Source of the DNA: EB88 sp965199135
GTDB lineage: Bacteria > Acidobacteriota > Terriglobia > Terriglobales > Acidobacteriaceae
NCBI GenBank assembly: GCA_965199135.1
Contig: OZ240685.1
Location: 248,001 to 312,000, forward strand
Direction: 5' to 3'
DNA length: 64,000 nt
The notes under the pieces are model-generated. The model was not told the DNA's origin and did not search any database. It saw only the letters and a program-made list of their open reading frames with translations. Below, one piece after another: positions 31,518-40,900 of this stretch; position 1 is the first letter of the stretch; every line of letters begins with the position of its first letter. The position numbers were made by a program, and so were the translations under genes.

Positions 31518-32663
31518 TCAGCAGGAGAGCATGCGCTCCAGGTCGGCGATCACCCTCTGGATCGGCTCTTCTTTTCTGCCCCTGAAGGAGGTCTCGATCA
31601 GCCGGTCGCAATCGATCGCCGCGAGGAACTCGCCCTCTGTCCCACAATCTGCTCCGCACGCCAGCGAGGGCGCCGGGGGAGCGCCGCTCCGCCAGGCTGC
31701 GCGGTACCCACGGAGTGACCGAAAGCGGTGCTCGAGCCAGGCCGCTGAGCACACCAGCTGTTCCCTGCCCTGCTCGTGGATCTTCTGCCACTCGCGAAGC
31801 TGGGAGGAGAGGCCCGTGACGCAGCGACCGCCCATACGCGCCGAGGTGCGCACCTTCACCTCCGGGGCATGGCGCAGGCGCGCGTCAGCGCGACGAAACA
31901 CGTCGACAAGCGCCAGGTCTTCCAGACGCTCCACTCGGGGCAAGCCGCCAACCCGGGCGTAGATCTCCGCAGTACAGGCGAGGGAGGCTCCAAAGTGTTC
32001 CAAATGCCGCGGCATCGGGTCGCCGCGCTGCGGATCCAGCGTGTCTTCGAGCGCCGCCACCAGTTGCTGGTAGCGCCGGTCAAGCACATAAGCCGTTCGC
32101 GCTCCTTCGGGGAGGTCGTCGAGTTCGCCGTCTTTCAGCAGGATGGTCCCCCCGACTGCATCCGCGCCGGCCGCCATCGCGCGCAGCGTTTCCACAAGCC
32201 AATGGGGGCCGACAATCGTATCCGAGTCGGTCGAAAGGATCACAGCCTGCCCCGCATGACGGGAGAGCCGCTGCCACGCGGTATCCATCAACAGCCGCCG
32301 TGCGGTGCCGATATGCGCCTCTTCGGGAGCTAGCTCTCGCTCCACCAGGTGAAAGATCACACCCGGATGCGCCTGCTGCCAGCGCCGTGCGACCTCCGCG
32401 GTTCCATCTGTGCAGTTGTTCAGCAGCAGAAGCAACTCCCACTGCTCCGGCGGGAAGAGTGCACCATCGAGGTCCCGCTGGGCCGCAATGGAGTCCAGGG
32501 TCGCCGCCAGGGAATGTTCTTCATCCCGGGCCGGGATGACGATGACCGCGCGGCAGCACGCACGCGCGAACCCGGATACCAGGATCTCCTGTGGGCCAAA
32601 AGCAGCGGTGCGAGATGCGGTCCCCTCGGGATGGGGTAGAGTAGCAGTAGAGTGTTGAGGCAA
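31518..32663 (-). CDS. Family 2 glycosyltransferase
   Basis: 381 residues. The GT-A nucleotide-sugar fold is clear: AVIVIPARDEEHSLAATLDS, LLLLLNNCTDGTAEVARR, the DxD metal motif in ILSTDSDTIVGPHWL, and FGASLACTAEIYARVGGLP, with RLEDLALVDVFRR as the likely catalytic acid region. No membrane span, so it is a soluble cytoplasmic transferase. It converges on the methyltransferase with only three bases between stops, and is divergent from the GT-Glf gene. Confidence 0.88.
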   Translation of the reverse strand: MPQHSTATLPHPEGTASRTAAFGPQEILVSGFARACCRAVIVIPARDEEHSLAATLDSIAAQRDLDGALFPPEQWELLLLLNNCTDGTAEVARRWQQAHPGVIFHLVERELAPEEAHIGTARRLLMDTAWQRLSRHAGQAVILSTDSDTIVGPHWLVETLRAMAAGADAVGGTILLKDGELDDLPEGARTAYVLDRRYQQLVAALEDTLDPQRGDPMPRHLEHFGASLACTAEIYARVGGLPRVERLEDLALVDVFRRADARLRHAPEVKVRTSARMGGRCVTGLSSQLREWQKIHEQGREQLVCSAAWLEHRFRSLRGYRAAWRSGAPPAPSLACGADCGTEGEFLAAIDCDRLIETSFRGRKEEPIQRVIADLERMLSC

Positions 32664-32888
32664 AGTGACTCACATTCCCTTAGGTTGGAGGCAGACGGGG
32701 GTTCGAGAACCTGGGCAGATCGGGCTCTTCCATGGGATGCACATCTATGTGCGGCCAAGGCATGCTGGTTCTTCGAATTGAATCCAACTCCAATCGCTCT
32801 GTTGCCATTCTGAGCTACTTAGAGCAGCCGTTCCGCCCTCGCTGACCGCCCCCAAGCAGTGGGATGTTGTTGCCCCGAGAGGTCATTA

Positions 32889-35300
32889 TTGGAAAGCTTT
32901 GTACGTACCACGGTGAAAAACACGTCGCCGCGCCCCCTTGCATCCACCTCCGCCCAACTCGATCTCCTTTGTTTTAGCCATCTTCGCTGGCACTTCGTGA
33001 CACAACGGCCGCAGCATCTGCTGACACGCGCCTCCGCGGAACGACGCGTCTTCTTCTGGGAAGAGCCGATCTGGCACGCCGCCGGAGAGCTCGCGATGCA
33101 CGCCGATGGTTCACTCGGCATGTACACCGAGGTGCTGCAGGAGTCGCCAAGCCTTTGGGTCATTCAGCCACACCTGAGCTGGGGCATCGATTTCGAAGAA
33201 GGGCAGCGTGCGCTGCTGAATGAGTTCCTGGCCAAGTTTGCCATCGAACAATACGTCTGCTGGTACTACACAGCGATGGCCTACGGCTTCTCTGCTCACC
33301 TGCGCCCCACAGCCACGGTGTACGACTGCATGGATGAGCTGTCCGCATTCCTTGGGGCGCCGCGTGAACTCGTCGACCGGGAGCAGAAGCTGCTTGCCGC
33401 TGCCGACGTCGTGTTTACCGGCGGGATCAGCCTCTATGAAGCCAAGAAGAACCGCCACAGCAATGTGCACGCCTTTCCGAGCTCCATCGATGTGGCGCAT
33501 TTCGCGCAGGCGCGCGACTCAGCCATGATCGCCGAACCGGCGGACCAGGGCAGCATAGCGCATCCCCGGGCAGGCTTCTATGGCGTTATCGATGAGCGCT
33601 TCGACCTCGCGCTGCTGCGCGACCTCGCGGCACTGCGTCCCACGATCCAGTTCGTTCTGATCGGTCCGGTCGTCAAGATTGACGAAGCAACGCTGCCACG
33701 TGCCGCCAACATTCACTACCTGGGAAGCAAATCCTATGCCGAGCTGCCGAGCTACCTCGCTGGCTGGGATGTTGCGATTCTTCCGTTCGCTCGCAACGAA
33801 GCAACTCGCTTCATCTCGCCGACGAAGACGCCAGAGTATCTCGCCGCCGGTAAGACCGTGGTCTCAACATCCATCCGCGACGTAGTGCGTGGGTACAGGG
33901 AAAACGGCCTTGTGGCCATCGCCGATGACCCGCAGGCCTTTGCCGAAGCACTTGATCGGGCCTTTCAACCACAGTCGGCTACCTGGCAGAATGCGGTCGC
34001 GAAGAAGCTTGCGGAGAGTTCCTGGGATTCGACCTGGGCAGAAATGCGCAACGAGATCGCACGCATCAGCCGCACCCGGTCGCTGCATCTCGAGAAGCCG
34101 CTTCCGGAAAACAGCAAGCCGCTGCACATCGAAACCATCGCGATCGTTCCCTCGCGTGCGCTCCATGCAAGTCGCGGCGAAGACGAGGTCGAGTACATCG
34201 TGGCCGGCGCCGGCTTTGCGGGCAGTGTTGTCGCCGAACGTCTCGCAAGCCAGATGGGCAAGCGCGTGTTGGTCGTCGACAAGCGCGATCACATCGCGGG
34301 CAACGCCTACGATCATCTGGATGAGCACGGCATCCTGGTGCACAAGTACGGCCCGCATATCTTCCACACCAACTCAGAGAAGGTGGTCGCGTACCTGTCA
34401 CAGTTCACCAAGTGGCGGCCGTATGAGCATCGTGTTTTGTCTTCGGTCGATGGCAAGATGCTGCCGGTGCCGATCAATCTTGATACGGTCAACCGCCTGT
34501 ACGACCTGAACCTTGATGCAGACGGTCTGCAGCGTTTCCTCGCAGCGCGGGTGGTGGTGCCACCGACTATTCGCACGTCGGAGGAAGTCGTCATCAGCCG
34601 CGTCGGTCGCGAGCTCTACGAAAAGTTCTTCCAAAACTACACGCGCAAGCAGTGGGGGCTGGATCCTTCGGAGCTTGACGCCAGCGTTGCCGGTCGCATT
34701 CCGGTTCGCTATGACCGGGACGATCGCTACTTCACGGATACCTTCCAGGCTATGCCGCGTGACGGCTACACCCGGATGTTCGAGAAGATGCTCGATCACC
34801 CTGGCATCACGGTCGAGACCGGAACGTCGTACCAGGAGGCTCGCGCGGAGTATCCCGATGCGAAGGTGATCTATACCGGGCCGATCGATGAGTACTTCGA
34901 CTTCTGCTTCGGGATGCTGCCCTATCGCTCGCTCGAGTTCCGCCACGAGACGCACGACCGCGAGGTCTACCAGGCGGCGCCCGTGGTGAACTACCCGAAC
35001 GATCACGCATACACGCGCGTGACCGAGTTCAAGTATCTCACCGGGCAGCAGCATGGGAAGACCAGCATCGTGTACGAGTACCCACGTGCCGAGGGCGATC
35101 CGTACTACCCGATCCCAAGACCGGAAAACGCGGCGCTCTATGCGAAGTACCAGAAGCTCGCCATGCGGGACAGCTCGGTGTACTTCTGCGGACGACTCGC
35201 CAACTACAAGTACTTCAACATGGACCAGGTGGTCGCGCAGGCCCTGGCGACCTTCCGCAACATCGAAGAATCAGCTTCGGCAAACCTCGCCGTCAGCTAA
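32889..35300 (+). CDS. Glycosyltransferase fused to UDP-galactopyranose mutase
   Basis: 803 residues from the TTG at 32889, which has GAGAGG six bases upstream; GTG at 32859 or 32913 are alternatives. Residues about 20-400 are a GT4-like glycosyltransferase: DLLCFSHLRWHFVTQRPQHL, the middle domain with PRAGFYGVIDERFDL, and SPTKTPEYLAAGKTVVST as the donor-binding end. Residues about 435-795 are a complete flavin-dependent UDP-galactopyranose mutase (Glf): IVAGAGFAGSVVAERLA, DKRDHIAGNAYD, KYGPHIFHTN, FFQNYTRKQWGLDPSEL, RIPVRYDRDDRYF, and YFCGRLANYKYFNMDQV. The fusion would make UDP-galactofuranose and pass it to an acceptor in one polypeptide. Confidence 0.88.
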   Translation: MESFVRTTVKNTSPRPLASTSAQLDLLCFSHLRWHFVTQRPQHLLTRASAERRVFFWEEPIWHAAGELAMHADGSLGMYTEVLQESPSLWVIQPHLSWGIDFEEGQRALLNEFLAKFAIEQYVCWYYTAMAYGFSAHLRPTATVYDCMDELSAFLGAPRELVDREQKLLAAADVVFTGGISLYEAKKNRHSNVHAFPSSIDVAHFAQARDSAMIAEPADQGSIAHPRAGFYGVIDERFDLALLRDLAALRPTIQFVLIGPVVKIDEATLPRAANIHYLGSKSYAELPSYLAGWDVAILPFARNEATRFISPTKTPEYLAAGKTVVSTSIRDVVRGYRENGLVAIADDPQAFAEALDRAFQPQSATWQNAVAKKLAESSWDSTWAEMRNEIARISRTRSLHLEKPLPENSKPLHIETIAIVPSRALHASRGEDEVEYIVAGAGFAGSVVAERLASQMGKRVLVVDKRDHIAGNAYDHLDEHGILVHKYGPHIFHTNSEKVVAYLSQFTKWRPYEHRVLSSVDGKMLPVPINLDTVNRLYDLNLDADGLQRFLAARVVVPPTIRTSEEVVISRVGRELYEKFFQNYTRKQWGLDPSELDASVAGRIPVRYDRDDRYFTDTFQAMPRDGYTRMFEKMLDHPGITVETGTSYQEARAEYPDAKVIYTGPIDEYFDFCFGMLPYRSLEFRHETHDREVYQAAPVVNYPNDHAYTRVTEFKYLTGQQHGKTSIVYEYPRAEGDPYYPIPRPENAALYAKYQKLAMRDSSVYFCGRLANYKYFNMDQVVAQALATFRNIEESASANLAVS

Positions 35301-35306
35301 CAACCG

Positions 35307-35330
35307 AGCGGCCGGGCTCCCGGCCGCTTA
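35307..35330. terminator. Bidirectional terminator between GT-Glf and rsmB
   Basis: GC-rich hairpin AGCGGCCGG (35307-35315), 4-base loop GCTC, CCGGCCGCT (35320-35328), with a T/C-rich stretch to the right (TTACTTCTTCG). It separates converging genes and overlaps the rsmB stop codon. Confidence 0.65.
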
Positions 35331-36668
35331 CTTCTTCGTCAGGACTGCGGCAAAAAAACCATCACAGGGATGCACACCAGGCGTGGTGCGCAGGTAAGGG
35401 CCAGCGAGCGCTGTTGTTTCCAGCCGCTCTCTGCCCCCTTGCGTCAAAACACCACTCGTTGCGAGCTCTTCGAGCACGGGCTTCATCTCCGCGAGGGAGA
35501 TATCCTTCATCTCGGCGCGCACAGCGTCGACTACCTGCTCATTCTCTTCACTCTCGAGCGAACAGGTGGAGTACACCAGTCGTCCACCGGGCTTGAGTGC
35601 CTTCAGAGCGGACACGAGAATCGCTCGCTGACGATCGGCGTGGCGCTGGAGCGCTGCCTCGTTCACGCGGTGACGGATCTCGGGATTGCGCGCGAGCGTG
35701 CCCGTGCCGGAGCACGGAACGTCGCACAGGATGCCGGAGTACTGCACATCTGTCGGCAGGTTGGAGGCATCGGTCGAGGTGAAATGCACGTGCGTGCTCC
35801 AGGGCAGACGGCGCTGCATGATGCGCAGCCGCGCGCTGCTTACGTCGACCGCGGTGAGCTCGGACTCCGGATTCCGCTCGGCAAGGATCGCCGTCTTGCC
35901 GCCGGGCGCGGCGCAGGTGTCGAGGATCGCAGCGCCGGCGTGGAGTGCCGCGATCTCGCCCACCAGCTGTGACGCCTCATCCTGGATGCGCGCGGAAGCG
36001 ATGGCCGCAGGATCACCGCTGAGCACCTGCCGGGATTGCGTGAGAAACGCTCCCGGGTCAAGACCGGCGAGCGAATCGTCAAGAGCGCCGGTAATGCGGA
36101 TCGATGTTGGTGGCGGCTGCTGGCCAAAGGCGCAGATGCTGCGCATCGCTGCGTCGCCGAAACGCGCGCGCCAGCGGTCCACCAGCCACTTTGGATAGGC
36201 GGCCACGGCATCGTCGCGCAGGTTGCCAAGCACTGCGCGCTCGCGCAGCAGACGCCGCAGCACGGCGTTGACGAGGCCTGCGGCCTGCATGCCATCGGCT
36301 TCCTTTGCGAGCTCGACGCTGTCGTTCACCGCTGCATGCGAGGGAATGCGATCGAGAAACAGAAGCTGGTACGCAGCCATGCGCAGGGCGATGATCACGC
36401 CGAAGTGCATGTCGCTGTCCGGGTGGGCGAGCCTGTCGGCGATCACGCCGTCGAGCACGATCTGCCAGCGCAGGGTACCGCGCACGAGCTCGGTGGTAAG
36501 GTCGCGATCCTGCCGCGACAGTGTTTCGATGCGTGGCGTACGAAGCTGATCGTCGGAGTGCGCGACGCCACGCTCGACTGCAAGCAGAACATGCGCGGCA
36601 GCAACACGCGCGGGCGCGACTTTCGTGGCCGGCGCGCGCGGGCCGGTCGGGGGTTTCTGTTCGTTCAT
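35328..36668 (-). CDS. rsmB: 16S rRNA cytosine-967 C5-methyltransferase RsmB
   Basis: 446 residues. N-terminal NusB-like RNA-binding domain (AAHVLLAVERGVAHSDDQL, VNAVLRRLLRER) and a C-terminal SAM domain with ILDTCAAPGGKTAIL, LTAVDVSSARLRIMQRRL, the catalytic Cys in DVPCSGTGTLARNPEIR, and the resolving Cys in YSTCSLESEENEQVV. Forms the rightmost-reading end of an aroC-def-fmt-rsmB group, a common translation-start/rRNA-maturation neighbourhood. Confidence 0.95.
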   Translation of the reverse strand: MNEQKPPTGPRAPATKVAPARVAAAHVLLAVERGVAHSDDQLRTPRIETLSRQDRDLTTELVRGTLRWQIVLDGVIADRLAHPDSDMHFGVIIALRMAAYQLLFLDRIPSHAAVNDSVELAKEADGMQAAGLVNAVLRRLLRERAVLGNLRDDAVAAYPKWLVDRWRARFGDAAMRSICAFGQQPPPTSIRITGALDDSLAGLDPGAFLTQSRQVLSGDPAAIASARIQDEASQLVGEIAALHAGAAILDTCAAPGGKTAILAERNPESELTAVDVSSARLRIMQRRLPWSTHVHFTSTDASNLPTDVQYSGILCDVPCSGTGTLARNPEIRHRVNEAALQRHADRQRAILVSALKALKPGGRLVYSTCSLESEENEQVVDAVRAEMKDISLAEMKPVLEELATSGVLTQGGRERLETTALAGPYLRTTPGVHPCDGFFAAVLTKK

Positions 36669-36715
36669 TCGATCCTCTTGTTCTTAGCAGCGTACCGTGA
36701 GCAGGCTGACGATAC

Positions 36716-37666
36716 TCAGACGCCGAGTATCCGGCCGGACAGGTCCGCATGGCCACGCAGGAAATCTGCAACCGGGAGCGAGCGCTTTCCCTCAAGCTGC
36801 ACGTCGAGGAGCTCGATCGCCGAGCCCTCGCCACAGCCGGCGAACAGCTGCGTGCCCCGGCGCTTCAGTTCACCCGGAGTGGCAGAAACGGTTCCGTCGA
36901 GCACGGGCGCCATACGGGTGATGGTGAACTTCTTCCCGTCGAGCGTTGTCCACGCGCCGGGCCAGGGCTGGAAGCCGCGCCAGCGGTTGTAGACTACGCC
37001 GGCTGTGCGGCTGAAGTCGATGCGCCCATCATCCCGACGCAGCAATGGGGCGAGCGTCGCCTGCGAGTGGTCCTGCGTTTCGGGCGTCAGTGTGCCGGCG
37101 GAGAGCCCTGCAAGGGTGGAGACGAGAAGTGGCGCACCAGCCTCTGCCAGCACCTCGAAGAGTTCTGCTGCGTTCGTGTTCTCACCGACCGGCACCTCGA
37201 GCCGCTCGAGCATGGGGCCGGTGTCAAGTCCCTCTTCGAGCAGCATCGTGGTCACCCCGGTGACGGCCTCGCCATTTGCGACCGCCCACTGGATCGGCGC
37301 GGCCCCGCGGTACTTCGGCAGGAGCGAGCCATGGAGATTGATGTTGCCGAGACGCGGCAGGGTCAGCATCCACGCGGGAATGATGCGGCCGTACGCGACC
37401 ACGACGATGGCGTCCGGCTTGATCGATCGAAGCTGCTCTCGGAGCGCCGCATTGTTGCGAATCTTCTCCGGCTGCGCAACCGGCACGTTGTGCGCAAGCG
37501 CCCACTGCTTAACAGGGGGAGCCAGCAACTGCATGCCGCGCCCACTCGGGCGATCGGGCTGCGTCAACACCAGTGTGATCGCGTGCCCTGCGGCGGCAAG
37601 CGCGTCGAGCGACGGCACGGCGAAGGCGGGGGTGCCGCAAAAGACCAGGCGCAGACGCTCTACCAC
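36716..37666 (-). CDS. fmt: Methionyl-tRNA formyltransferase
   Basis: 316 residues. Formylates initiator Met-tRNA with 10-formyl-THF. Marks: VFCGTPAFAVPSLDAL, LVLTQPDRPSGRG, the formyl-transfer motif NLHGSLLPKYRGAAPIQWA, GVTTMLLEEGLDTGPML, and the C-terminal OB domain (RWRGFQPWPGAWT). Overlaps def by seven bases (37660-37666), the standard def-fmt arrangement, so deformylation and formylation enzymes are co-expressed. Confidence 0.96.
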   Translation of the reverse strand: MVERLRLVFCGTPAFAVPSLDALAAAGHAITLVLTQPDRPSGRGMQLLAPPVKQWALAHNVPVAQPEKIRNNAALREQLRSIKPDAIVVVAYGRIIPAWMLTLPRLGNINLHGSLLPKYRGAAPIQWAVANGEAVTGVTTMLLEEGLDTGPMLERLEVPVGENTNAAELFEVLAEAGAPLLVSTLAGLSAGTLTPETQDHSQATLAPLLRRDDGRIDFSRTAGVVYNRWRGFQPWPGAWTTLDGKKFTITRMAPVLDGTVSATPGELKRRGTQLFAGCGEGSAIELLDVQLEGKRSLPVADFLRGHADLSGRILGV

Positions 37667-38169
37667 TCGCCTGCCTTGATCAGCTTGCGGATCTTGCGCA
37701 ACAGAAGGTCACGCTTGAGAGCCGAAACGCGCGAGAAAAACAGGATGCCGTGGAGGTGGTCGATCTCGTGCTGGAAGGCTCGAGCCAGCAGCTCTTCACC
37801 ATCGAGTTCGAACCACTCACCCTTCGCGTTCTGCGCACGCACCTTCACACGCGCTGAACGCGAGACCTTCTCGCGAATGTCGGGAAGCGACAGGCAGCCC
37901 TCTTCCTCGTACTGGCGGCCCTCGCGAAAGATGATCTCCGGGTTGATGAGCACGATGCGCTCGTCGGGATTCTTCTCAAAGCTCAGGTCGATCACCGTGA
38001 TCTGCTTGGCAACGCCGATCTGCGGCGCTGCGAGGCCGATGCCCTTGGCCGCGTACATGCTTTCGAACATGTCACGGACCAGGGTGTCCAGCTCCTCGTC
38101 AAACGCGGTGACCGGTTCGGCGACCCGCTGCAACACCGGGTCCGGGTACTTTACGATCTCTCGAATCAT
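37660..38169 (-). CDS. def: Peptide deformylase
   Basis: 169 residues. Removes the N-formyl group from nascent chains. The three metal-site motifs are intact: GIGLAAPQIGV, EEGCLSLPDIRE (Cys ligand) and QHEIDHLHGILF (two His and the catalytic Glu). First of the def-fmt pair and about 14 bases after aroC on the same strand. Confidence 0.97.
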   Translation of the reverse strand: MIREIVKYPDPVLQRVAEPVTAFDEELDTLVRDMFESMYAAKGIGLAAPQIGVAKQITVIDLSFEKNPDERIVLINPEIIFREGRQYEEEGCLSLPDIREKVSRSARVKVRAQNAKGEWFELDGEELLARAFQHEIDHLHGILFFSRVSALKRDLLLRKIRKLIKAGEW

Positions 38170-38183
38170 CTCTTGCTCACCAG

Positions 38184-39374
38184 CTAGTAGTTCCGGATCT
38201 GCTCTATGTAACTGCTGTAGTTGCGTTTCGTCTCCCGCAGGGAGTCGCCGCCAAACTTTTCAAGCAGCAGGCGGGCAAACGCAAGCGCCACCATCGCCTC
38301 AGCGGCCACACCTGCCGCCGGAACCACGCACACATCCGATCGCTCATAGGCAGCCTTGGTCTCTTCGCGACCGGAGTAGGTGACGGAGCCCAGCGGCCGG
38401 CGCAGCGTGGAGATCGGCTTCAGGTAGCCACGCACCACGATGTCCTCCCCGTTCGAGATGCCGCCTTCGACGCCACCAGCATTGTTCTGCTCGCGGGTGA
38501 AGCGGGTGTGGCGTGCCCCGTCTTCCGCGGCATCAAGCCCTGCATAGCTGATTGCGTCATGCACTTGCGAACCAAGCGACTCGGCCGCGGTGACGCCCCG
38601 CCCTAGCTCCACAGCCTTGACTGCCTGCAGGCTCATCACGGCCTGCGCAAGAATGCCATCAAGCCGCTCATCCCAGTTCGCATAGGTGCCGATGCCCGCA
38701 GGGGCGCCGTGGACCACCACTTCAAACACGCCGCCGATCGAGTCGCCGGTACGCAGCGCGAGATCGACTTCCTCTTTCATCCGCGCTTCTGACGCCGCAT
38801 CCGCGCAGCCGAGGACGACTTCCTCTTTCTGCGCGAGCGCGGCGATCTCGTCCCACGAGACATCGCGATCGAGCTCCGCGCGGCCTACGCGCACCACGTG
38901 CGACAGAACCGAGATACCGAGCTCGGCGAGCAGGCGCTTGGCCACGGCACCGGCCGCAACACGCGCGGTGGACTCACGGGCCGAGGCACGTTCGAGCACA
39001 TAGCGGGCATCGGCAAAGTCATACTTGAGCGAACCGGCAAGATCGGCGTGCCCGGGCCGCGGCGAAGCGACCGCCTTGTGCTTCGCGAGATCGCCTGCCT
39101 CGACCGGCAGAATGTCGCGCCAGTTCTCCCAGTCGCGATTGGCAATCACCATCGAGATGGGCGCGCCGATCGTCGCTCCATGGCGAATTCCGGACAGGAT
39201 GTGCGCGGTGTCCTGCTCGATGCGCATGCGTCCGCCGCGGCCGTAGCCCTGCTGGCGACGCCAGAGTTCGCGGTTGATAAAGGCTGCGTCTACGGGAACG
39301 CCTGCTGGCATTCCGGAAACAAGTGCGACGAGGCTCTCGCCGTGGGACTCCCCTGCTGTTGCAAACCGTAACAT
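38184..39374 (-). CDS. aroC: Chorismate synthase
   Basis: 396 residues from the ATG at 39374, which has AGGTG just upstream; the long in-frame extension beyond it overlaps the divergent YjbR-like gene and carries no homology. Last shikimate-pathway step, using reduced FMN. Marks: FATAGESHGESLVALVSGMP near the start, RPGHADLAGSLKY, the RASARESTARVAAGAVAK signature, FTREQNNAGGVEGGISNGED and LKPISTLRRPLGSV. First gene of the aroC-def-fmt-rsmB leftward group. Confidence 0.96.
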   Translation of the reverse strand: MLRFATAGESHGESLVALVSGMPAGVPVDAAFINRELWRRQQGYGRGGRMRIEQDTAHILSGIRHGATIGAPISMVIANRDWENWRDILPVEAGDLAKHKAVASPRPGHADLAGSLKYDFADARYVLERASARESTARVAAGAVAKRLLAELGISVLSHVVRVGRAELDRDVSWDEIAALAQKEEVVLGCADAASEARMKEEVDLALRTGDSIGGVFEVVVHGAPAGIGTYANWDERLDGILAQAVMSLQAVKAVELGRGVTAAESLGSQVHDAISYAGLDAAEDGARHTRFTREQNNAGGVEGGISNGEDIVVRGYLKPISTLRRPLGSVTYSGREETKAAYERSDVCVVPAAGVAAEAMVALAFARLLLEKFGGDSLRETKRNYSSYIEQIRNY

Positions 39375-39464
39375 GTCACCTTTGATTGTAATGGCCGCGA
39401 AATCCTGGGAGCGTCGCGTAGGGGACGGTTGCGGGCCCATGCAACACGCACCATACTGCTGAGC

Positions 39465-39908
39465 ATGGACGCCGAACAATGCAGGCTCTTTCTCCGCTCG
39501 CTTCCACATGTCGCCGAGACGATGCAGTGGGGCGACAACCTGGTGTACTGGGCCGGCGACAAAGCACTTGGCGGCAAGATGTTCGCATTGATCGACCTCG
39601 GCGATCAGCCGGCCGCGGATCGCAAACCACGGCCGGTGCTCTCGTTCTACGCGGGTCCCGAGCGTGTGCCTGAGCTGCTTGAGAACGAGGCGATGCGGCC
39701 CGCTCCTTACCTGGCGCGGGCACACTGGGTCGCGATGGATCACTGGGATGGCTGCGCCACCGCTGAGCTGAAGACGCTGTTACGGGCCGCGCACCAAGGC
39801 GTGTTCGCAAGACTGCCGAAGCGAACGCATACCAATCTTGCCCTGCCGCCGAAGGAGAAGACCCGGCTCATTCGCGAACAGCGGGAACTCGCAAAGAAGC
39901 GAGCCTAG
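39465..39908 (+). CDS. MmcQ/YjbR-family protein
   Basis: 147 residues from ATG 39465. Small alpha/beta fold typical of the family: CRLFLRSLPHVAETMQWGDN, VYWAGDKALGGKMFALIDL, and LENEAMRPAPYLARAHWVAM followed by a basic tail. The family resembles a DNA-binding fold but has no firm function. It diverges from aroC across 90 bases and converges on the HD nuclease gene with a four-base overlap. Confidence 0.8.
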   Translation: MDAEQCRLFLRSLPHVAETMQWGDNLVYWAGDKALGGKMFALIDLGDQPAADRKPRPVLSFYAGPERVPELLENEAMRPAPYLARAHWVAMDHWDGCATAELKTLLRAAHQGVFARLPKRTHTNLALPPKEKTRLIREQRELAKKRA

Positions 39909-40897
39909 TCGCTCTCGCCGGCCAGGTAGGCGCGGGTGTCGAGCAGCGGCCGCTCAAGCGCGCGGATATAGTCCGTGGGCTCGGCTGCCGAGCCGCCATT
40001 GGCGACGGATCGATTCAGTTCCGTGCGCACCGTCTGCATCTTTGCCTCGAGATCGTCGAGGTAGTGAAAGAGCAGCGCCTCGGCGGTCATTGGCAGCTTG
40101 GGCGAGCCATACTCCAGCCGGCCGTGGTGGGACAGCACGATGTGCAGCAGCAATGTTCGCAGGCGCGGGGGAAAGTCCGGCAGTTCGCGCAGCTTCGCAT
40201 CGATCATCGCGGCGCCAATCGTGATGTGACCAAGCAGCTGGCCTTCCACCGTGTAGCTGAAGCTCATGCCCCAGCGCAGCTCTTCGAGCTTGCCGATGTC
40301 GTGGAGCATCGCGCCCGCGAGCAGGAGATCGCGGTGCACCTCGGGGTACTGGCGCACCACCACGTCGCAAAGATCGAGCAGCGAAACCGTATGTTCGAGC
40401 AAGCCGCCGATCCAGGCATGGTGCATGCTCTTGGCTGCCGGGGCTTCGCGCAACGCGCTCGCGACCGCCTGGTCGTCGAGGAAGAGCGTCAGCAATGCTC
40501 GAAGGTGCGGTTCGGCCAGGCTCGCGACATAGGCCTCGAGCTTGGCCCAAAGGTCTTCGACGTTGAAGCTCGTCTTGGGAACAAAATCGCCGAGGTCGTA
40601 CTCCTCCGCATCGAGCGTGGAGTCTGCCCGGCGAAGCTTGTCGACCTTGATCTGCAGCTTCTCCTGATAGCGGCAGACCGTGCCGCGTACCTTCACCACG
40701 TCCCCCGACTTGAACTCCGAGGCATCCTTCGGTTCCCAGCAACGGGCCTCGAGCTGCCCGGTGCGGTCCAGCAGCGTCATCGACAGGTATGTCGAGGCAT
40801 CTGCCTTGGTCCGCACCTGACGATTGGCGGCCACAAAGAAGCCGGTAATCGTCTGGTTCTCGAAGCGCGCAAGGTCGCCCGCGAAGATCTCCTTCAT
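39905..40897 (-). CDS. YhaM-like 3'-5' exoribonuclease (OB fold plus HD domain)
   Basis: 330 residues. Residues 1-90 are an OB-fold nucleic-acid-binding domain (NQTITGFFVAANRQVRTKAD, DVVKVRGTVCRYQEKLQI). Residues about 130-320 are an HD domain: HAWIGGLLEHTVSLLDLC, LLLAGAMLHDIGKLEEL (the HD pair), and VLSHHGRLEYGSPKLPMTAEALLFHYLDDLEAKM. This is the arrangement of YhaM/CbfA, Mn-dependent 3'-5' nucleases acting on RNA or DNA ends. It lies four bases before the SurA-like gene stop and reads away from it in the same direction. Confidence 0.88.
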   Translation of the reverse strand: MKEIFAGDLARFENQTITGFFVAANRQVRTKADASTYLSMTLLDRTGQLEARCWEPKDASEFKSGDVVKVRGTVCRYQEKLQIKVDKLRRADSTLDAEEYDLGDFVPKTSFNVEDLWAKLEAYVASLAEPHLRALLTLFLDDQAVASALREAPAAKSMHHAWIGGLLEHTVSLLDLCDVVVRQYPEVHRDLLLAGAMLHDIGKLEELRWGMSFSYTVEGQLLGHITIGAAMIDAKLRELPDFPPRLRTLLLHIVLSHHGRLEYGSPKLPMTAEALLFHYLDDLEAKMQTVRTELNRSVANGGSAAEPTDYIRALERPLLDTRAYLAGESD

Positions 40898-40900
40898 GCG

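Noticed and set aside
39375..39743. N-terminal extension of aroC up to 39743
   Set aside because: It overlaps the divergent YjbR-like gene and lacks homology; the ATG at 39374 has its own ribosome site.
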